From Sinorhizobium sp. A49 (GTDB taxonomy: Bacteria > Pseudomonadota > Alphaproteobacteria > Rhizobiales > Rhizobiaceae), in assembly GCF_002002725.1 (NCBI RefSeq), contig NZ_MUNW01000045.1, positions 18,726 through 82,725 on the forward strand: a DNA stretch of 64,000 nt. Reading direction: 5' to 3'. Each line of letters opens with the position of its first letter. Position 1 is the stretch's first letter. Below the pieces are notes generated by a model. That model saw nothing but the letters and a program-made list of their open reading frames with translations. It was not told where the DNA came from and made no database searches. Below, one piece after another: positions 56,168-64,000 of this stretch. The position numbers and the translations under genes are program-made.

Positions 56168-57475
56168 TCAACCGATCGGCGTCTGGTCCTCGGCCGGGCG
56201 GATCCTGAGTTTCGTGATCCGGTTCTTCACGCGCTTCATCACGATGAAGCGCTTGCCGTGGAAGGTGAAGGCTTGGCGCTCCTCGGGGATGCTCTTCGAT
56301 TCGTGGATCACCAGACCCGCGACCGTCGTCGCCTCCTCGTCCGGCAGCGACCAGTCGAGCGCGCGGTTGAGATCGCGGATCGGCACCGAGCCGTCGACCA
56401 CGATCGAGCCATCCGCCTCCTGGCGAACACCCTGGATATCGAGGTCGTGCTCGTCGGCGATATCGCCGACGATCTCCTCCAGAATGTCCTCGAGCGTTAC
56501 CAGCCCCTGCACCTGACCGTATTCGTCGACGACGATGGCCAGGTGAAGCTTGCGACGCAGGAAGGCGTTGAGCTGGTCCTTCAAATTGGTCGTGTCGGGA
56601 ACGAACCAGGGTTTTTGCGCAATCTTGACGATATCGAGGTTTTCCGGCTCGACATCCGGTTCGGCAAGCGCGCGCAGCAGATCCTTGGAATGCACCACCC
56701 CGATGATGTTGTCGGCAGCACCGCGCCACAGCGGCAGCCGCGTGAACGGGCTTTGCAGGATCTCGCGCACGCAGATCTGCGGCGGATCGTCGGCATTGAT
56801 CGCCCGCATGTTGGTGCGGTGGATCATGATGTCGGAGATTTCGAGTTCGCCGAGATCGAGCACGCCGCCAAGGCGATCCCGATCGGCCTTGATCACTGAG
56901 CCTTCGCGGTGCAGCAGGTCCACCGCGCCGCGCAATTCGTCATGCGCCGAAAGCATCGACATCTCGGAGGAGAGATTGACGCCGAAGAGCGAAAGGATAC
57001 GTCGCACGATACCATTGACCATGCTCGACAGCGGTCCGGCAACGGCAACGAAGAGACGCACCAGCGGTGCAACCGCTAGCGCAAACCGATCCGGCGACGC
57101 AATCGCCCAGCTCTTGGGCAGCACTTCGGAGAAGATGACCAGCAGGATCGTCATGGCGACCGTCGCAATCGCCACGCCGGAATTGCCGAAGAGGCCAATC
57201 AACAGGCTCGTCGTCAGGGACGAAGCCAGAATGTTGACGAGATTGTTGCCGATCAAAAGCGCGCCGATCAGCCTGTCGCGGCGCTCGATCAGGCGGTTGA
57301 CGATGCCGGCCCGCTCGTCGCCATTGTTCTCGAGCGAATGCATGCGCGAGCGCGATGCCGCGGTCAGGGCCGTTTCGGAGCCCGAGAAGAAGGCCGAAAA
57401 CAACAGCAGGCCGAAGACTGCGACAATCGACAGCCAGTATTCGCCAAGAAACGCCAGGAAGGCTTCGACGGTCAT
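56168..57475 (-). CDS. Hemolysin/CorC-family transporter (DUF21, CBS)
   Basis: A 435-residue protein. The CNNM/DUF21 domain with about four helices (LLFSAFFSGSETALTAASRSR) is followed by a CBS pair (for example MIHRTNMRAINADD and IGVVHSKDLLRAL) and a CorC_HlyC C-terminal domain (GSIVVDGSVPIRDLNRALDW). Relatives affect magnesium or cobalt tolerance. The start overlaps the aroB stop (ATGA). Confidence 0.9.
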   Translation of the reverse strand: MTVEAFLAFLGEYWLSIVAVFGLLLFSAFFSGSETALTAASRSRMHSLENNGDERAGIVNRLIERRDRLIGALLIGNNLVNILASSLTTSLLIGLFGNSGVAIATVAMTILLVIFSEVLPKSWAIASPDRFALAVAPLVRLFVAVAGPLSSMVNGIVRRILSLFGVNLSSEMSMLSAHDELRGAVDLLHREGSVIKADRDRLGGVLDLGELEISDIMIHRTNMRAINADDPPQICVREILQSPFTRLPLWRGAADNIIGVVHSKDLLRALAEPDVEPENLDIVKIAQKPWFVPDTTNLKDQLNAFLRRKLHLAIVVDEYGQVQGLVTLEDILEEIVGDIADEHDLDIQGVRQEADGSIVVDGSVPIRDLNRALDWSLPDEEATTVAGLVIHESKSIPEERQAFTFHGKRFIVMKRVKNRITKLRIRPAEDQTPIG

Positions 57476-58605
57476 TGCGGGTGCTTTTCCCTGAGGAAGC
57501 TCAGGACCTCGGACGCCGGCACGTCATCGGCGACGAAGGACTGACCGATGCCGCGGGTCAGGATGAAGGTGAGCTTGCCGCCCTTGACCTTCTTGTCCTG
57601 GGCAATCGCATCCATCAGCTTTTCGGCCGGCGGCAGGCTGCCCGGAATTTCGTCCATGCGCGTCGGCAGGCCGACGGCGCGCAGGTGCGCTTCAACCCGG
57701 GTCGCATCGTCGGCGCTCGCAAGGTTCATGCGCGTCGAGAACTGATGCGCCAGCACCATGCCGATCGCCACGCCCTCCCCGTGCACCAGCCTGGCGCTGT
57801 CGTATTCGGTGGCCGCCTCCAGCGCGTGGCCGAAGGTGTGACCGAGATTGAGCAGCGCACGCAGGCCATTCTCGCGTTCGTCTGCCGCCACCACATCGGC
57901 CTTGGCCTGGCAGCTCACGGCAATTGCCTCGATGCGCGCAGCCCCGCCTGAAAACACCGCCTGCCAGTTCTTTTCCAGCCAGGCGAAGAAGTCCGGCTTG
58001 TCGATCAGTCCGTATTTCGCAACTTCGGCATAGCCGGCACGAAACTCGCGCGGGCTCAGCGTGTCGAGCACATCCGTGTCGGCCAGCACCAGATCCGGCT
58101 GATGGAAGACGCCGATCAGGTTCTTGCCGTGCGGCGAATTGATGCCTGTCTTGCCGCCGACCGAGGAATCGACCTGGGCCAGAAGCGATGTCGGGATCTG
58201 GATGAAACGCGAGCCGCGACGCACGATGCCGGCCGCAAAGCCGGTCAGGTCACCGATGACGCCACCACCAAGCGCGATCACCGCGTCGTTGCGCTCGATC
58301 CTGGCACCGAGGATGGCTTCGCAGGCGGGGATGAGATGCTCGAAGCTCTTGGTCTTTTCGCCGGCGGGCAACACCAGCGACACGGCCTCGACATCTCTCT
58401 GCTTGAGGCTCGCCAGCAGCGGTTCGAGATAGCGCGGACCGACATTCTCGTCGGTAATGACGGCGACCTTGCGCCCCTTAAGGCGCGACGCGATCTCGTT
58501 GCCGGCCTGAGCGATCAGCCCCGGGCCGATCAGGATGTCATAGGAACGATCGCCGAGATCGACACGTACCTTGCGCTCGGCAGCTGGCATCACATGGTTA
58601 TTCAT
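57472..58605 (-). CDS. aroB: 3-dehydroquinate synthase
   Basis: A 377-residue enzyme of the shikimate pathway. It has the NAD/metal motifs ALGGGVIGDLTGFAAGIVRRGSRFIQIPTSLLAQVDSSVGGKTGIN and LNLGHTFGHALEA. GTG and ATG starts stand side by side at 58608 and 58605. It overlaps aroK by 8 bases and CorC-like by 4 bases, so the three form one operon: aroK-aroB-CorC. Confidence 0.96.
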   Translation of the reverse strand: MNNHVMPAAERKVRVDLGDRSYDILIGPGLIAQAGNEIASRLKGRKVAVITDENVGPRYLEPLLASLKQRDVEAVSLVLPAGEKTKSFEHLIPACEAILGARIERNDAVIALGGGVIGDLTGFAAGIVRRGSRFIQIPTSLLAQVDSSVGGKTGINSPHGKNLIGVFHQPDLVLADTDVLDTLSPREFRAGYAEVAKYGLIDKPDFFAWLEKNWQAVFSGGAARIEAIAVSCQAKADVVAADERENGLRALLNLGHTFGHALEAATEYDSARLVHGEGVAIGMVLAHQFSTRMNLASADDATRVEAHLRAVGLPTRMDEIPGSLPPAEKLMDAIAQDKKVKGGKLTFILTRGIGQSFVADDVPASEVLSFLREKHPQ

Positions 58606-59188
58606 CACTTGGCACTTTCCGGAAATCTATGACGGCGGTGAGAACGTCCTCCACCATCGTCTCCTTGTTCACGTCGCGCGACATCACCGTCAGATCGGCT
58701 TCGGCATAGATCGGGTAGCGGGCGCGCATCAGGTTTTCGAGCGTCTGCTTGGGATTTTCGGTCTTTAAGAGCGGACGCGTGTCGCGCTTGTTGACCCGCT
58801 CCCAGAGCACGTCGAGTTCCGCGTTGAGCCAGATCGTCAGGCCACCGCGCTTGATCTGGCGCCGTGATCGCTCGTTGATATAGGCGCCGCCGCCGGTCGA
58901 AACGACGCGGGGACCGGTGCGCAGCAGGCGCTTCAAAACGCGCGTCTCCAGCGCCCGAAACTCGTCCTCGCCGTAGCGGGCAAAGAGATCGCTGATCGTC
59001 ATGCGCGAAACACGCTCGATCTCGTGGTCGGAATCGACGAAGGGTATGCCGAGCGACTGCGCCGTCAGCCGACCGATCGCCGATTTACCGGCGCCCATCA
59101 GGCCGATGAAAACGAGATTGCGCTTACCGAGCGCAAGCTTCGCCCGTTCGGCAAGCGTCGCGGAAACCGGTTCGATCACGTCGTTCAT
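58598..59188 (-). CDS. aroK: Shikimate kinase
   Basis: A 196-residue kinase phosphorylating shikimate. Walker A GLMGAGKS (29-36), the shikimate-binding DSDHEIERVSRM, EDEFRALE and STGGGAYINE are intact, with the lid RDTRPLL. The start at 59188 is preceded by a longer frame without homology. First gene of the aro operon. Confidence 0.95.
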   Translation of the reverse strand: MNDVIEPVSATLAERAKLALGKRNLVFIGLMGAGKSAIGRLTAQSLGIPFVDSDHEIERVSRMTISDLFARYGEDEFRALETRVLKRLLRTGPRVVSTGGGAYINERSRRQIKRGGLTIWLNAELDVLWERVNKRDTRPLLKTENPKQTLENLMRARYPIYAEADLTVMSRDVNKETMVEDVLTAVIDFRKVPSDE

Positions 59189-59351
59189 TGGACTTCTTAT
59201 TCCCCTTATTCCCCATTCCCTTCCGGTATCGACAAATCGGGGTGGAGCGTCAAGCCGTCGCAGCCCTCCGTGCAAGCTTCTTGAACTTGGCGAAAGGGGC
59301 GTTCATATAGATTGGGCATCGGCCAACGGGCCACGTGTCCATCCAGACGCG

Positions 59352-59416
59352 CAATAGGCTGCCGCAGCACATTCAACGGCTGCATGATTTTATACCTGGA
59401 TTCGCTCCGGTTTAAG
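59352..59416. repeat. Degenerate ABC-like element before the xerD operon
   Basis: GCAGCACATTCAACGGCTGCATGATTTTATACC followed by GGTTTAAG aligns with the right half of 35757-35851, including the spacing from GCAGCAC to the TTTAAG palindrome. It lies just before the small membrane gene. Confidence 0.62.
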
Positions 59417-59438
59417 CAACCATGCAGAGGAGACTGAA

Positions 59439-59588
59439 ATGCCCACCCTCTTCCGGTTCCTGTTCTTCTGCGGTGTCATCGCCGGGCTGGTCTACGGTAC
59501 GATGATCGCGCTCGTCACCTTCGTCGAGCCGGTCGAGCGGAATGTGACCGTGAAGATCCCCTCGGAGCGGGTGAACAAGACACAATGA
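59439..59588 (+). CDS. 49-residue single-pass membrane protein, coupled to xerD
   Basis: Starting at ATG 59439 after AGAGGAGAC, a 49-residue protein has a hydrophobic helix (about 4-27, [21 protein letters not shown]) and a short polar tail ([20 protein letters not shown]). Its TGA overlaps the xerD ATG (ATGA), so the two are translationally coupled. The gene is small but has a good ribosome binding site and a coherent membrane protein. Function unknown; conserved presence between aroK and xerD in rhizobia is my recollection, not checked. Confidence 0.78.
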   Translation: MPTLFRFLFFCGVIAGLVYGTMIALVTFVEPVERNVTVKIPSERVNKTQ

Positions 59589-60547
59589 GCGATCTTTCCG
59601 CGGCACATGTCGAGGCCTTCCTCGAAATGATGAGCGCCGAACGCGGCGCCGCCGTCAACACGCTGCAATCCTACGAGCGCGATCTGGAAGACGCCTTGTC
59701 CCACATGCGCAGCCGAGGAACCGGGCTGACGGCAGCAGCGACCGACGATCTCCGGCATTATCTCGCCCATCTCGCCGGCCAGGGTTTCAAGCCCTCTTCG
59801 CAGGCCCGTCGACTGTCGGCGCTTAGGCAATTCTACAAATTCCTCTATGCCGAAGGCCTGCGCGGCGACGACCCCACAGGTATCCTCGATGCACCGAAGA
59901 AGGGCAGAAGCCTGCCGAAGACGCTGAGCATCGACGACGTCTCGCGGCTGATCGGCCAGGCGGAAACCGAGGCCGCGGCAACGGCAGGCGGACCCGAGCG
60001 GCTTTCCAAGCTGCGCATGCATGCCTTGATGGAGCTTCTCTATGCGACCGGCATGCGCGTCAGCGAACTGGTGTCGCTGCCGGCAAGCGTCCTCGCCCAG
60101 GACGGGCGTTTTCTCGTCGTCCGCGGCAAGGGCAACAAGGAGCGGCTGGTGCCCTTGTCGCAGGCAGCGATCCGCGCGATGCGCGCTTACGGCACGGCTC
60201 TAACAGAAGAGTTTGCGAAGGCGGACAAGGGCGAGCGCGAAAGCTCGTGGCTGTTTCCGTCTTCGGCAAAGGCGGGGTTTCTGCCCCGCCAGGTCTTTGC
60301 CCGGGAACTGAAATCGTTGGCGGCGCGCGCCGGCATCCGGGTCGCGGCGATCTCGCCGCATGTGCTGCGCCATGCCTTCGCCAGCCACCTGCTTGCCAAC
60401 GGAGCCGACCTTCGCGCCGTGCAGGAACTGTTGGGTCACTCGGACATTTCCACGACACAAATCTATACACATGTTCTGGAAGAACGGCTGCACGACCTCG
60501 TGCAAAACCATCACCCTCTTGCCAAACAGGCGAAAAAACAGGATTAG
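59585..60547 (+). CDS. xerD: Site-specific tyrosine recombinase XerD
   Basis: A 320-residue recombinase resolving chromosome dimers at dif with XerC. The catalytic set R158, K182, H259, R262, H285 and Y294 is complete ([47 protein letters not shown]). The N-terminal SAM-like DNA-binding domain has the usual [17 protein letters not shown]. It overlaps the 49-residue gene upstream, and is followed by accA after 64 bases. Confidence 0.95.
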   Translation: MSDLSAAHVEAFLEMMSAERGAAVNTLQSYERDLEDALSHMRSRGTGLTAAATDDLRHYLAHLAGQGFKPSSQARRLSALRQFYKFLYAEGLRGDDPTGILDAPKKGRSLPKTLSIDDVSRLIGQAETEAAATAGGPERLSKLRMHALMELLYATGMRVSELVSLPASVLAQDGRFLVVRGKGNKERLVPLSQAAIRAMRAYGTALTEEFAKADKGERESSWLFPSSAKAGFLPRQVFARELKSLAARAGIRVAAISPHVLRHAFASHLLANGADLRAVQELLGHSDISTTQIYTHVLEERLHDLVQNHHPLAKQAKKQD

Positions 60548-60611
60548 GACCGCCGGGCAGGCTGGTTTCGGCCGGCAGATCCTTGTCGCAAAACGATCGG
60601 AAACGCATCTC

Positions 60612-61565
60612 ATGCACAACTATCTCGATTTCGAAAAACCAATCTCCGACCTCGAAGGCAAGATTCTCGAACTGAAGAAGCTCGCCGGCGAAGACGAGAG
60701 TGTGAACACTTCGGATGAGGTCGAACGGCTGGAGACACGCGTCCGCGATGCGATGGCCGAGATCTATTCGAAGCTGACGCCGTGGCAGAAGACCCAGGTC
60801 GCCCGCCACCCCTCGCGCCCGCATTTCCTCGATTATTCGGCAGAACTCTTCACCGAGTTCACACCGCTTGCCGGCGACCGCAACTATGGCAACGACGAGG
60901 CCATCCAGGCCGGGCTCGCGCGCTTTCGCGGCATGCCGGTCGCCGTACTGGGCCAGGAAAAGGGCAGCGATACCAAGTCGCGCATCAAACACAATTTCGG
61001 CAGCCCGCGCCCTGAAGGCTATCGCAAGGCGATCCGCGTCATGGAAATGGCCGACCGCTTCGGCCTGCCGCTGATCACGTTGATCGACACCGCCGGCGCC
61101 TATCCCGGCGTTGGCGCCGAAGAACGCGGCCAGGCGGAAGCCATCGCCCGCTCAACGGAAATGTGCCTGAACGTGCGCGTGCCGATCGTCACGGTCGTCA
61201 TCGGCGAAGGCGGCTCGGGCGGCGCGATCGCGATCGCCACCGGCAACCGCGTCTACATGCTGGAGCATGCCATCTACAGCGTCATCTCGCCGGAAGGGGC
61301 AGCCTCGATCCTCTGGCGCGATTCGACCCGCGCCAAGGAAGCGGCCAGCAACATGAAGATCACCTCTGAGGATCTGAAGGCGCTGGGCGTGATCGACGGC
61401 ATCATTCCCGAGCCCGTCGGCGGCGCACACCGCGATCCGCAGTCGGTCATCGCCCGCACCGGAACGGTGATCGCCGATGCGCTGAAGGAGCTGTCCGGAC
61501 GCAATGGCGACGAATTGCGCACAGACCGCCGACAAAAGTACCTCAATATCGGCCGGAACCTCTGA
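60612..61565 (+). CDS. accA: Acetyl-CoA carboxylase carboxyltransferase subunit alpha
   Basis: A 317-residue alpha subunit of the carboxyltransferase making malonyl-CoA. It has [79 protein letters not shown]. Full length. accD is elsewhere. Confidence 0.97.
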   Translation: MHNYLDFEKPISDLEGKILELKKLAGEDESVNTSDEVERLETRVRDAMAEIYSKLTPWQKTQVARHPSRPHFLDYSAELFTEFTPLAGDRNYGNDEAIQAGLARFRGMPVAVLGQEKGSDTKSRIKHNFGSPRPEGYRKAIRVMEMADRFGLPLITLIDTAGAYPGVGAEERGQAEAIARSTEMCLNVRVPIVTVVIGEGGSGGAIAIATGNRVYMLEHAIYSVISPEGAASILWRDSTRAKEAASNMKITSEDLKALGVIDGIIPEPVGGAHRDPQSVIARTGTVIADALKELSGRNGDELRTDRRQKYLNIGRNL

Positions 61566-61676
61566 TTACAGGCGATTGTTCGCTAGAGAATTCGCAACCA
61601 CAAATCGGACCGTGGCCAAATCTTGGCCATATTCGTGGCGTCATGAACAACGGTGTGTGCAGGGCGCCCTGCAGGG

Positions 61677-61698
61677 TTAAGAATTCGTGAAGTATAAT
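61677..61698 (+). promoter_or_regulatory. Perfect -10 with a degenerate CtrA-like box before the L,D-transpeptidase
   Basis: TTAA at 61677-61680, seven bases, TGAA at 61688-61691, then TATAAT at 61693-61698. The box has one mismatch from TTAA-N7-TTAA and sits where the -35 would be, as in CtrA-activated promoters. No good -35 is seen. A GATTC (GANTC) site is at 61707-61711. Confidence 0.42.
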
Positions 61699-61777
61699 GG
61701 CTTACTGATTCCCTAAGAGCCCTCCCCGTCGGACGCGGCTCGCACTGACGAGTTTTGGTTTGAACGGGCTTTCGCTG

Positions 61778-63226
61778 ATGCGCTTGAGAAACCTTGTAGC
61801 CACCGCCGCTGTCGCCGCTGTGCTTGCCGGCTGCACCAACGATGCCCTGGATACGGCGACGGTCGATCTTTCGACCGTCAAGAACAAGACCGAGTACCAG
61901 CTTTCCAGCAAGATGGCCGCCAAGATGAGCGAGCTCGGGATGCAAAAGACATCCCCGATCGCGCTGCGCATCTTCAAGGAAGAAGGCACGCTCGAGGTCT
62001 GGAAGGCCAATACCTCCAACCGCTTCCAGCTCCTGAAAAGCTATAAGATCTGCGCCTGGTCGGGCAAGCTCGGCCCGAAGGTGAAGGAAGGCGATCGTCA
62101 GGCCCCGGAAGGCTTCTATCCGCTGTTCCCGCAGCAGTTGAACCCCAATTCGAAATATTATCTGGCGATCAACACCGGCTACCCCAACACCTATGACCGC
62201 GCCAACGGTCGTCAGGGTACGCATCTGATGATCCACGGCGCCTGTTCCTCGTCGGGCTGCTACTCTATGACCGACGAGCAGATGATCGAGATTTTCGCCA
62301 TGGCGCGCGACGCCTTCAAGGGCGGACAGCAGAGCGTCCAGCTGCAGGCATTTCCCTTCCGCATGACCGCCGAGAACATGGCGCGTCATCGCAACAATCC
62401 GAACATCGAATTCTGGAACATGCTGAAGGTCGGCTACGATCAGTTCGAAGTCACCAAGCGGCCGCCGGAGATCAATGTCTGCGAGAAGAAGTACGTCTTC
62501 AACCAGCAAGGCAGCGGCGCGTTCAATCCGGGCGGCACTTGCCCGGCGATGTCCACCCCGCCCGCGCTGCAGATGGCCATGTCCACCTTCGAGAAGGGCT
62601 ACAAGCTCGACTACGAGAAGGCCATGAAGAAGTACGACGGCATGGTCTGGTATGAGCCGAGCGAGGCGGAGCGCAAGGCGATCGTCGCCAAGCAGCGCGC
62701 CGGCCGTGAGCTTGCCTACGCACCGACCGGCAACTCGATCGACGCCGGCAAGCTGATGAAGGCAAGCGACCTCGAAAAGAAGCTGGCCGAACAAAAGGAA
62801 GCCGAAGAAACCAAGGTGGCTGTCGAGATCCAGAAGAAGGAACTCGAAAAGGCAACCAAGGGCGGCACCCATGTGCCGGTTCCTGCCGCCAATCCTGTCC
62901 CTCAGCCAGTGCTGCAGGCAGCCGTCGAACAGCCGGCCAAGATGTCCTTCTGGGGCCTGTTCTCCAAGAGCGAACCCGCAGAACAGGCGCCTGCACCGGT
63001 CGCGCAAGCCCCCGAGCAGCAGGCAGCCGTGCAGCCGCAGGTTCAGCCGGCAGGTGCCGCGGCAAAGCAGACGCGGTCGGCCGGAGCCCCACAGAAGGCT
63101 CAGCCTGAAAACACCGCCGTCGCCGCGGCAAATGCCGAAGCCGCCGTCGCGCCAACGACCGAAGCACCCGTTGCTGTGGAAGAACCGCCGAAGAAGCAGC
63201 CCTTCTGGAAGATCTGGGGCAATTGA
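61778..63226 (+). CDS. Murein L,D-transpeptidase family lipoprotein
   Basis: A 482-residue lipoprotein. Lipobox L16-A17-G18-C19 ends the signal. The YafK/YkuD-like catalytic domain has H153 and C161 in LMIHGACSSSGCYSMTDEQM. After about 340 comes a low-complexity tail rich in Ala, Pro, Gln and Glu (for example VAQAPEQQAAVQPQVQPAG), ending in KKQPFWKIWGN. It may cross-link or anchor peptidoglycan. A TTG six codons upstream is possible. Its TGA overlaps the tusA ATG by one base. Confidence 0.85.
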   Translation: MRLRNLVATAAVAAVLAGCTNDALDTATVDLSTVKNKTEYQLSSKMAAKMSELGMQKTSPIALRIFKEEGTLEVWKANTSNRFQLLKSYKICAWSGKLGPKVKEGDRQAPEGFYPLFPQQLNPNSKYYLAINTGYPNTYDRANGRQGTHLMIHGACSSSGCYSMTDEQMIEIFAMARDAFKGGQQSVQLQAFPFRMTAENMARHRNNPNIEFWNMLKVGYDQFEVTKRPPEINVCEKKYVFNQQGSGAFNPGGTCPAMSTPPALQMAMSTFEKGYKLDYEKAMKKYDGMVWYEPSEAERKAIVAKQRAGRELAYAPTGNSIDAGKLMKASDLEKKLAEQKEAEETKVAVEIQKKELEKATKGGTHVPVPAANPVPQPVLQAAVEQPAKMSFWGLFSKSEPAEQAPAPVAQAPEQQAAVQPQVQPAGAAAKQTRSAGAPQKAQPENTAVAAANAEAAVAPTTEAPVAVEEPPKKQPFWKIWGN

Positions 63227-63462
63227 TGCCTGACGAAGGAAAGACGGTCTACGACCTCAGGGGGCTTAAGTGCCCCCTTCCCGTTTTGAAGGCCCGCAAG
63301 CGCATCGCCTCCATGGCCGCAGGCGCGCTGCTCGAGATCGAGACGACCGATCCGATGGCAGTGATCGATATCCCGCATTTCTGCCGCGAAGACGGCCATA
63401 GCCTCGAGGCGGCTTGCCCCGCTGAAGGCGGTCACCGCTTCCTGATCCGCAAGGGCGTCTGA
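63226..63462 (+). CDS. TusA-family sulfurtransferase
   Basis: A 78-residue TusA/SirA-like protein. The CPxP motif is in LRGLKCPLPVLKARKRI (C16). It relays sulfur for tRNA thiolation or other sulfur pathways. The one-base overlap with the L,D-transpeptidase gene couples translation, an odd partner that is worth noting. Confidence 0.88.
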   Translation: MPDEGKTVYDLRGLKCPLPVLKARKRIASMAAGALLEIETTDPMAVIDIPHFCREDGHSLEAACPAEGGHRFLIRKGV

Positions 63463-63512
63463 AGGCACAAAGCGCCTTCGGCTCTCCTCCAAACCAACAG
63501 CGCATCAAAGAA

Positions 63513-63546
63513 CAGGGATGAAGCCGTACTATCGGCTTCATCCCTG
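63513..63546 (-). terminator. Terminator of hlyD
   Basis: CAGGGATGAAGCCG pairs perfectly (14 bp) with CGGCTTCATCCCTG around a 6-base loop. The T-rich side (TTCTTTG) is on the leftward strand, so it ends hlyD transcription; the same hairpin may also end tusA. Confidence 0.82.
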
Positions 63547-63578
63547 CGGTTGGCTCATGGCCGGCAGTCTTTGCCCCC

Positions 63579-64000
63579 TCACTCCTCGCGGAATGCTCTG
63601 AGCATCTGGTCGGTGAATGGTTTTGTGAGGTATGAGATTGCGGTTCTCTCGTCGGTCTGGACAAACACTTCGACGGGCATTCCGGGCATGAGCTTGCGGC
63701 CGCCGAGCTTTTCGAGCGGCTCGGTGATTTCGACGGTTGCGAGATAGAAGGGCTGTCCGGTGTTGCGGTCGAGGGTGGTGGCGGCGGCGATGACGTCGAT
63801 GCGGCCGTCGAGTTCGGGTGTGGTGCGCTGGTTGAAGACGGTAAAGCGCATGCGGCTCTTCTGGCCGGGCGCGATGCGGTCGATGTCGACAGGCGGGATG
63901 CGGATCTCGACCGTCAGGTCCTCGCCCTCGGGCACGATCGACATGGCGGTGGCGCCCGGCGCGATGATGCCGCCGATGGTGTGGATCTGCAGGTCGTAGA
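63579..64000 (-). CDS. HlyD-family type I secretion adaptor (truncated by window)
   Basis: The visible 139-residue C-terminal part is a membrane-fusion/periplasmic adaptor: DLQIHTIGGIIAPGATAMSIVPEGEDLTVEIRIPPVDIDRIAPGQKSRMRF, then LMPGMPVEVFVQTDERTAISYLTKPF. This is the end of HlyD/PrtE-type proteins that join an ABC transporter to TolC. The frame is open to the window edge. No transporter or substrate is in view. Confidence 0.86.
   Translation of the reverse strand, partial: YDLQIHTIGGIIAPGATAMSIVPEGEDLTVEIRIPPVDIDRIAPGQKSRMRFTVFNQRTTPELDGRIDVIAAATTLDRNTGQPFYLATVEITEPLEKLGGRKLMPGMPVEVFVQTDERTAISYLTKPFTDQMLRAFREE

Overview
The window is about 64 kb of ordinary, gene-dense chromosome from a Rhizobiaceae alphaproteobacterium, most likely Ensifer/Sinorhizobium. 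Support for this: an aerobic cobaltochelatase CobS/CobT pair of 331 and 631 residues; CpdR, TIGR02302, DUF1178, DUF2125 and TlpA-argH in a typical rhizobial order; a CTTGAC-N17-CTATAG promoter; and intergenic palindromic elements of the kind described in Sinorhizobium (ABC-like and RIME-like). The sequence is GC-rich, which leaves very long open frames antisense to real genes; these are not annotated. I see no insertion sequence, prophage, CRISPR array, integrase-flanked island or toxin-antitoxin locus. Both ends cut a gene: a RibD/DHFR-like protein on the left and a HlyD-type secretion adaptor on the right.

Layout. 0-5.5 kb: RibD-like end, ubiG, then leftward GNAT and comF-grxC-Nit amidase-DUF1178, with a BioC/NDUFAF5-like methyltransferase diverging from comF. 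5.5-10 kb, leftward: Flp pilin, a small membrane protein, mutT, GNAT, argJ and a parvulin isomerase. 10-16 kb, rightward: secA, then a translationally coupled flippase and CelD-like acetyltransferase. 16-19.2 kb, leftward: acyl-CoA synthetase, TetR, DUF3817, a HemJ-like membrane protein and tRNA-Leu(CAA). 19.5-29 kb: dsbB, HNH nuclease, alkA, gluQ, yihY, then a rightward run SDR-HIG1-ATR-rhomboid followed by etfB-etfA and hbd. 29-36 kb: tlpA divergent from argH-lptM-lysA-TIGR02302, then leftward cpdR. 36.5-41.5 kb: hpt and a membrane protein diverging from ftsE-ftsX-ydcF-plsC. 41.5-51 kb: ChaC-like, DUF2125, tyrC/hisC, methyltransferase, gloB-cupin, DMT exporter, DUF3108, rpmB and a queuosine-precursor transporter. 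51-59 kb, mostly leftward: phytase-like esterase, cobT, cobS, J-protein, bolA (rightward), CorC-like, aroB, aroK. 59.4-64 kb: a 49-residue membrane protein coupled to xerD, accA, a lipoprotein L,D-transpeptidase coupled to tusA, and hlyD.

How the genes work together. Most are housekeeping: arginine (argJ, argH), lysine (lysA), aromatic and histidine (aroK, aroB, tyrC, hisC) synthesis; envelope and division (ftsEX, lptM, plsC, L,D-transpeptidase, secA, flippase); electron transfer to the quinone pool (etfAB, hbd); cobalamin (cobST, ATR); and tRNA queuosine modification or precursor uptake (yhhQ, gluQ).

The signals most worth following are regulatory: a perfect CtrA-type box before ftsE with CcrM-type GANTC sites nearby; a degenerate CtrA-like box before the L,D-transpeptidase; a TTACGT-N2-ACGTAA operator of LiuR type before etfBA; a hairpin/pseudoknot overlapping the start of the queuosine-precursor transporter; two hairpins between cobS and cobT; and palindromic repeats, one of which supplies the ribosome binding region of a methyltransferase. 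I found no convincing wholly new multi-gene system.
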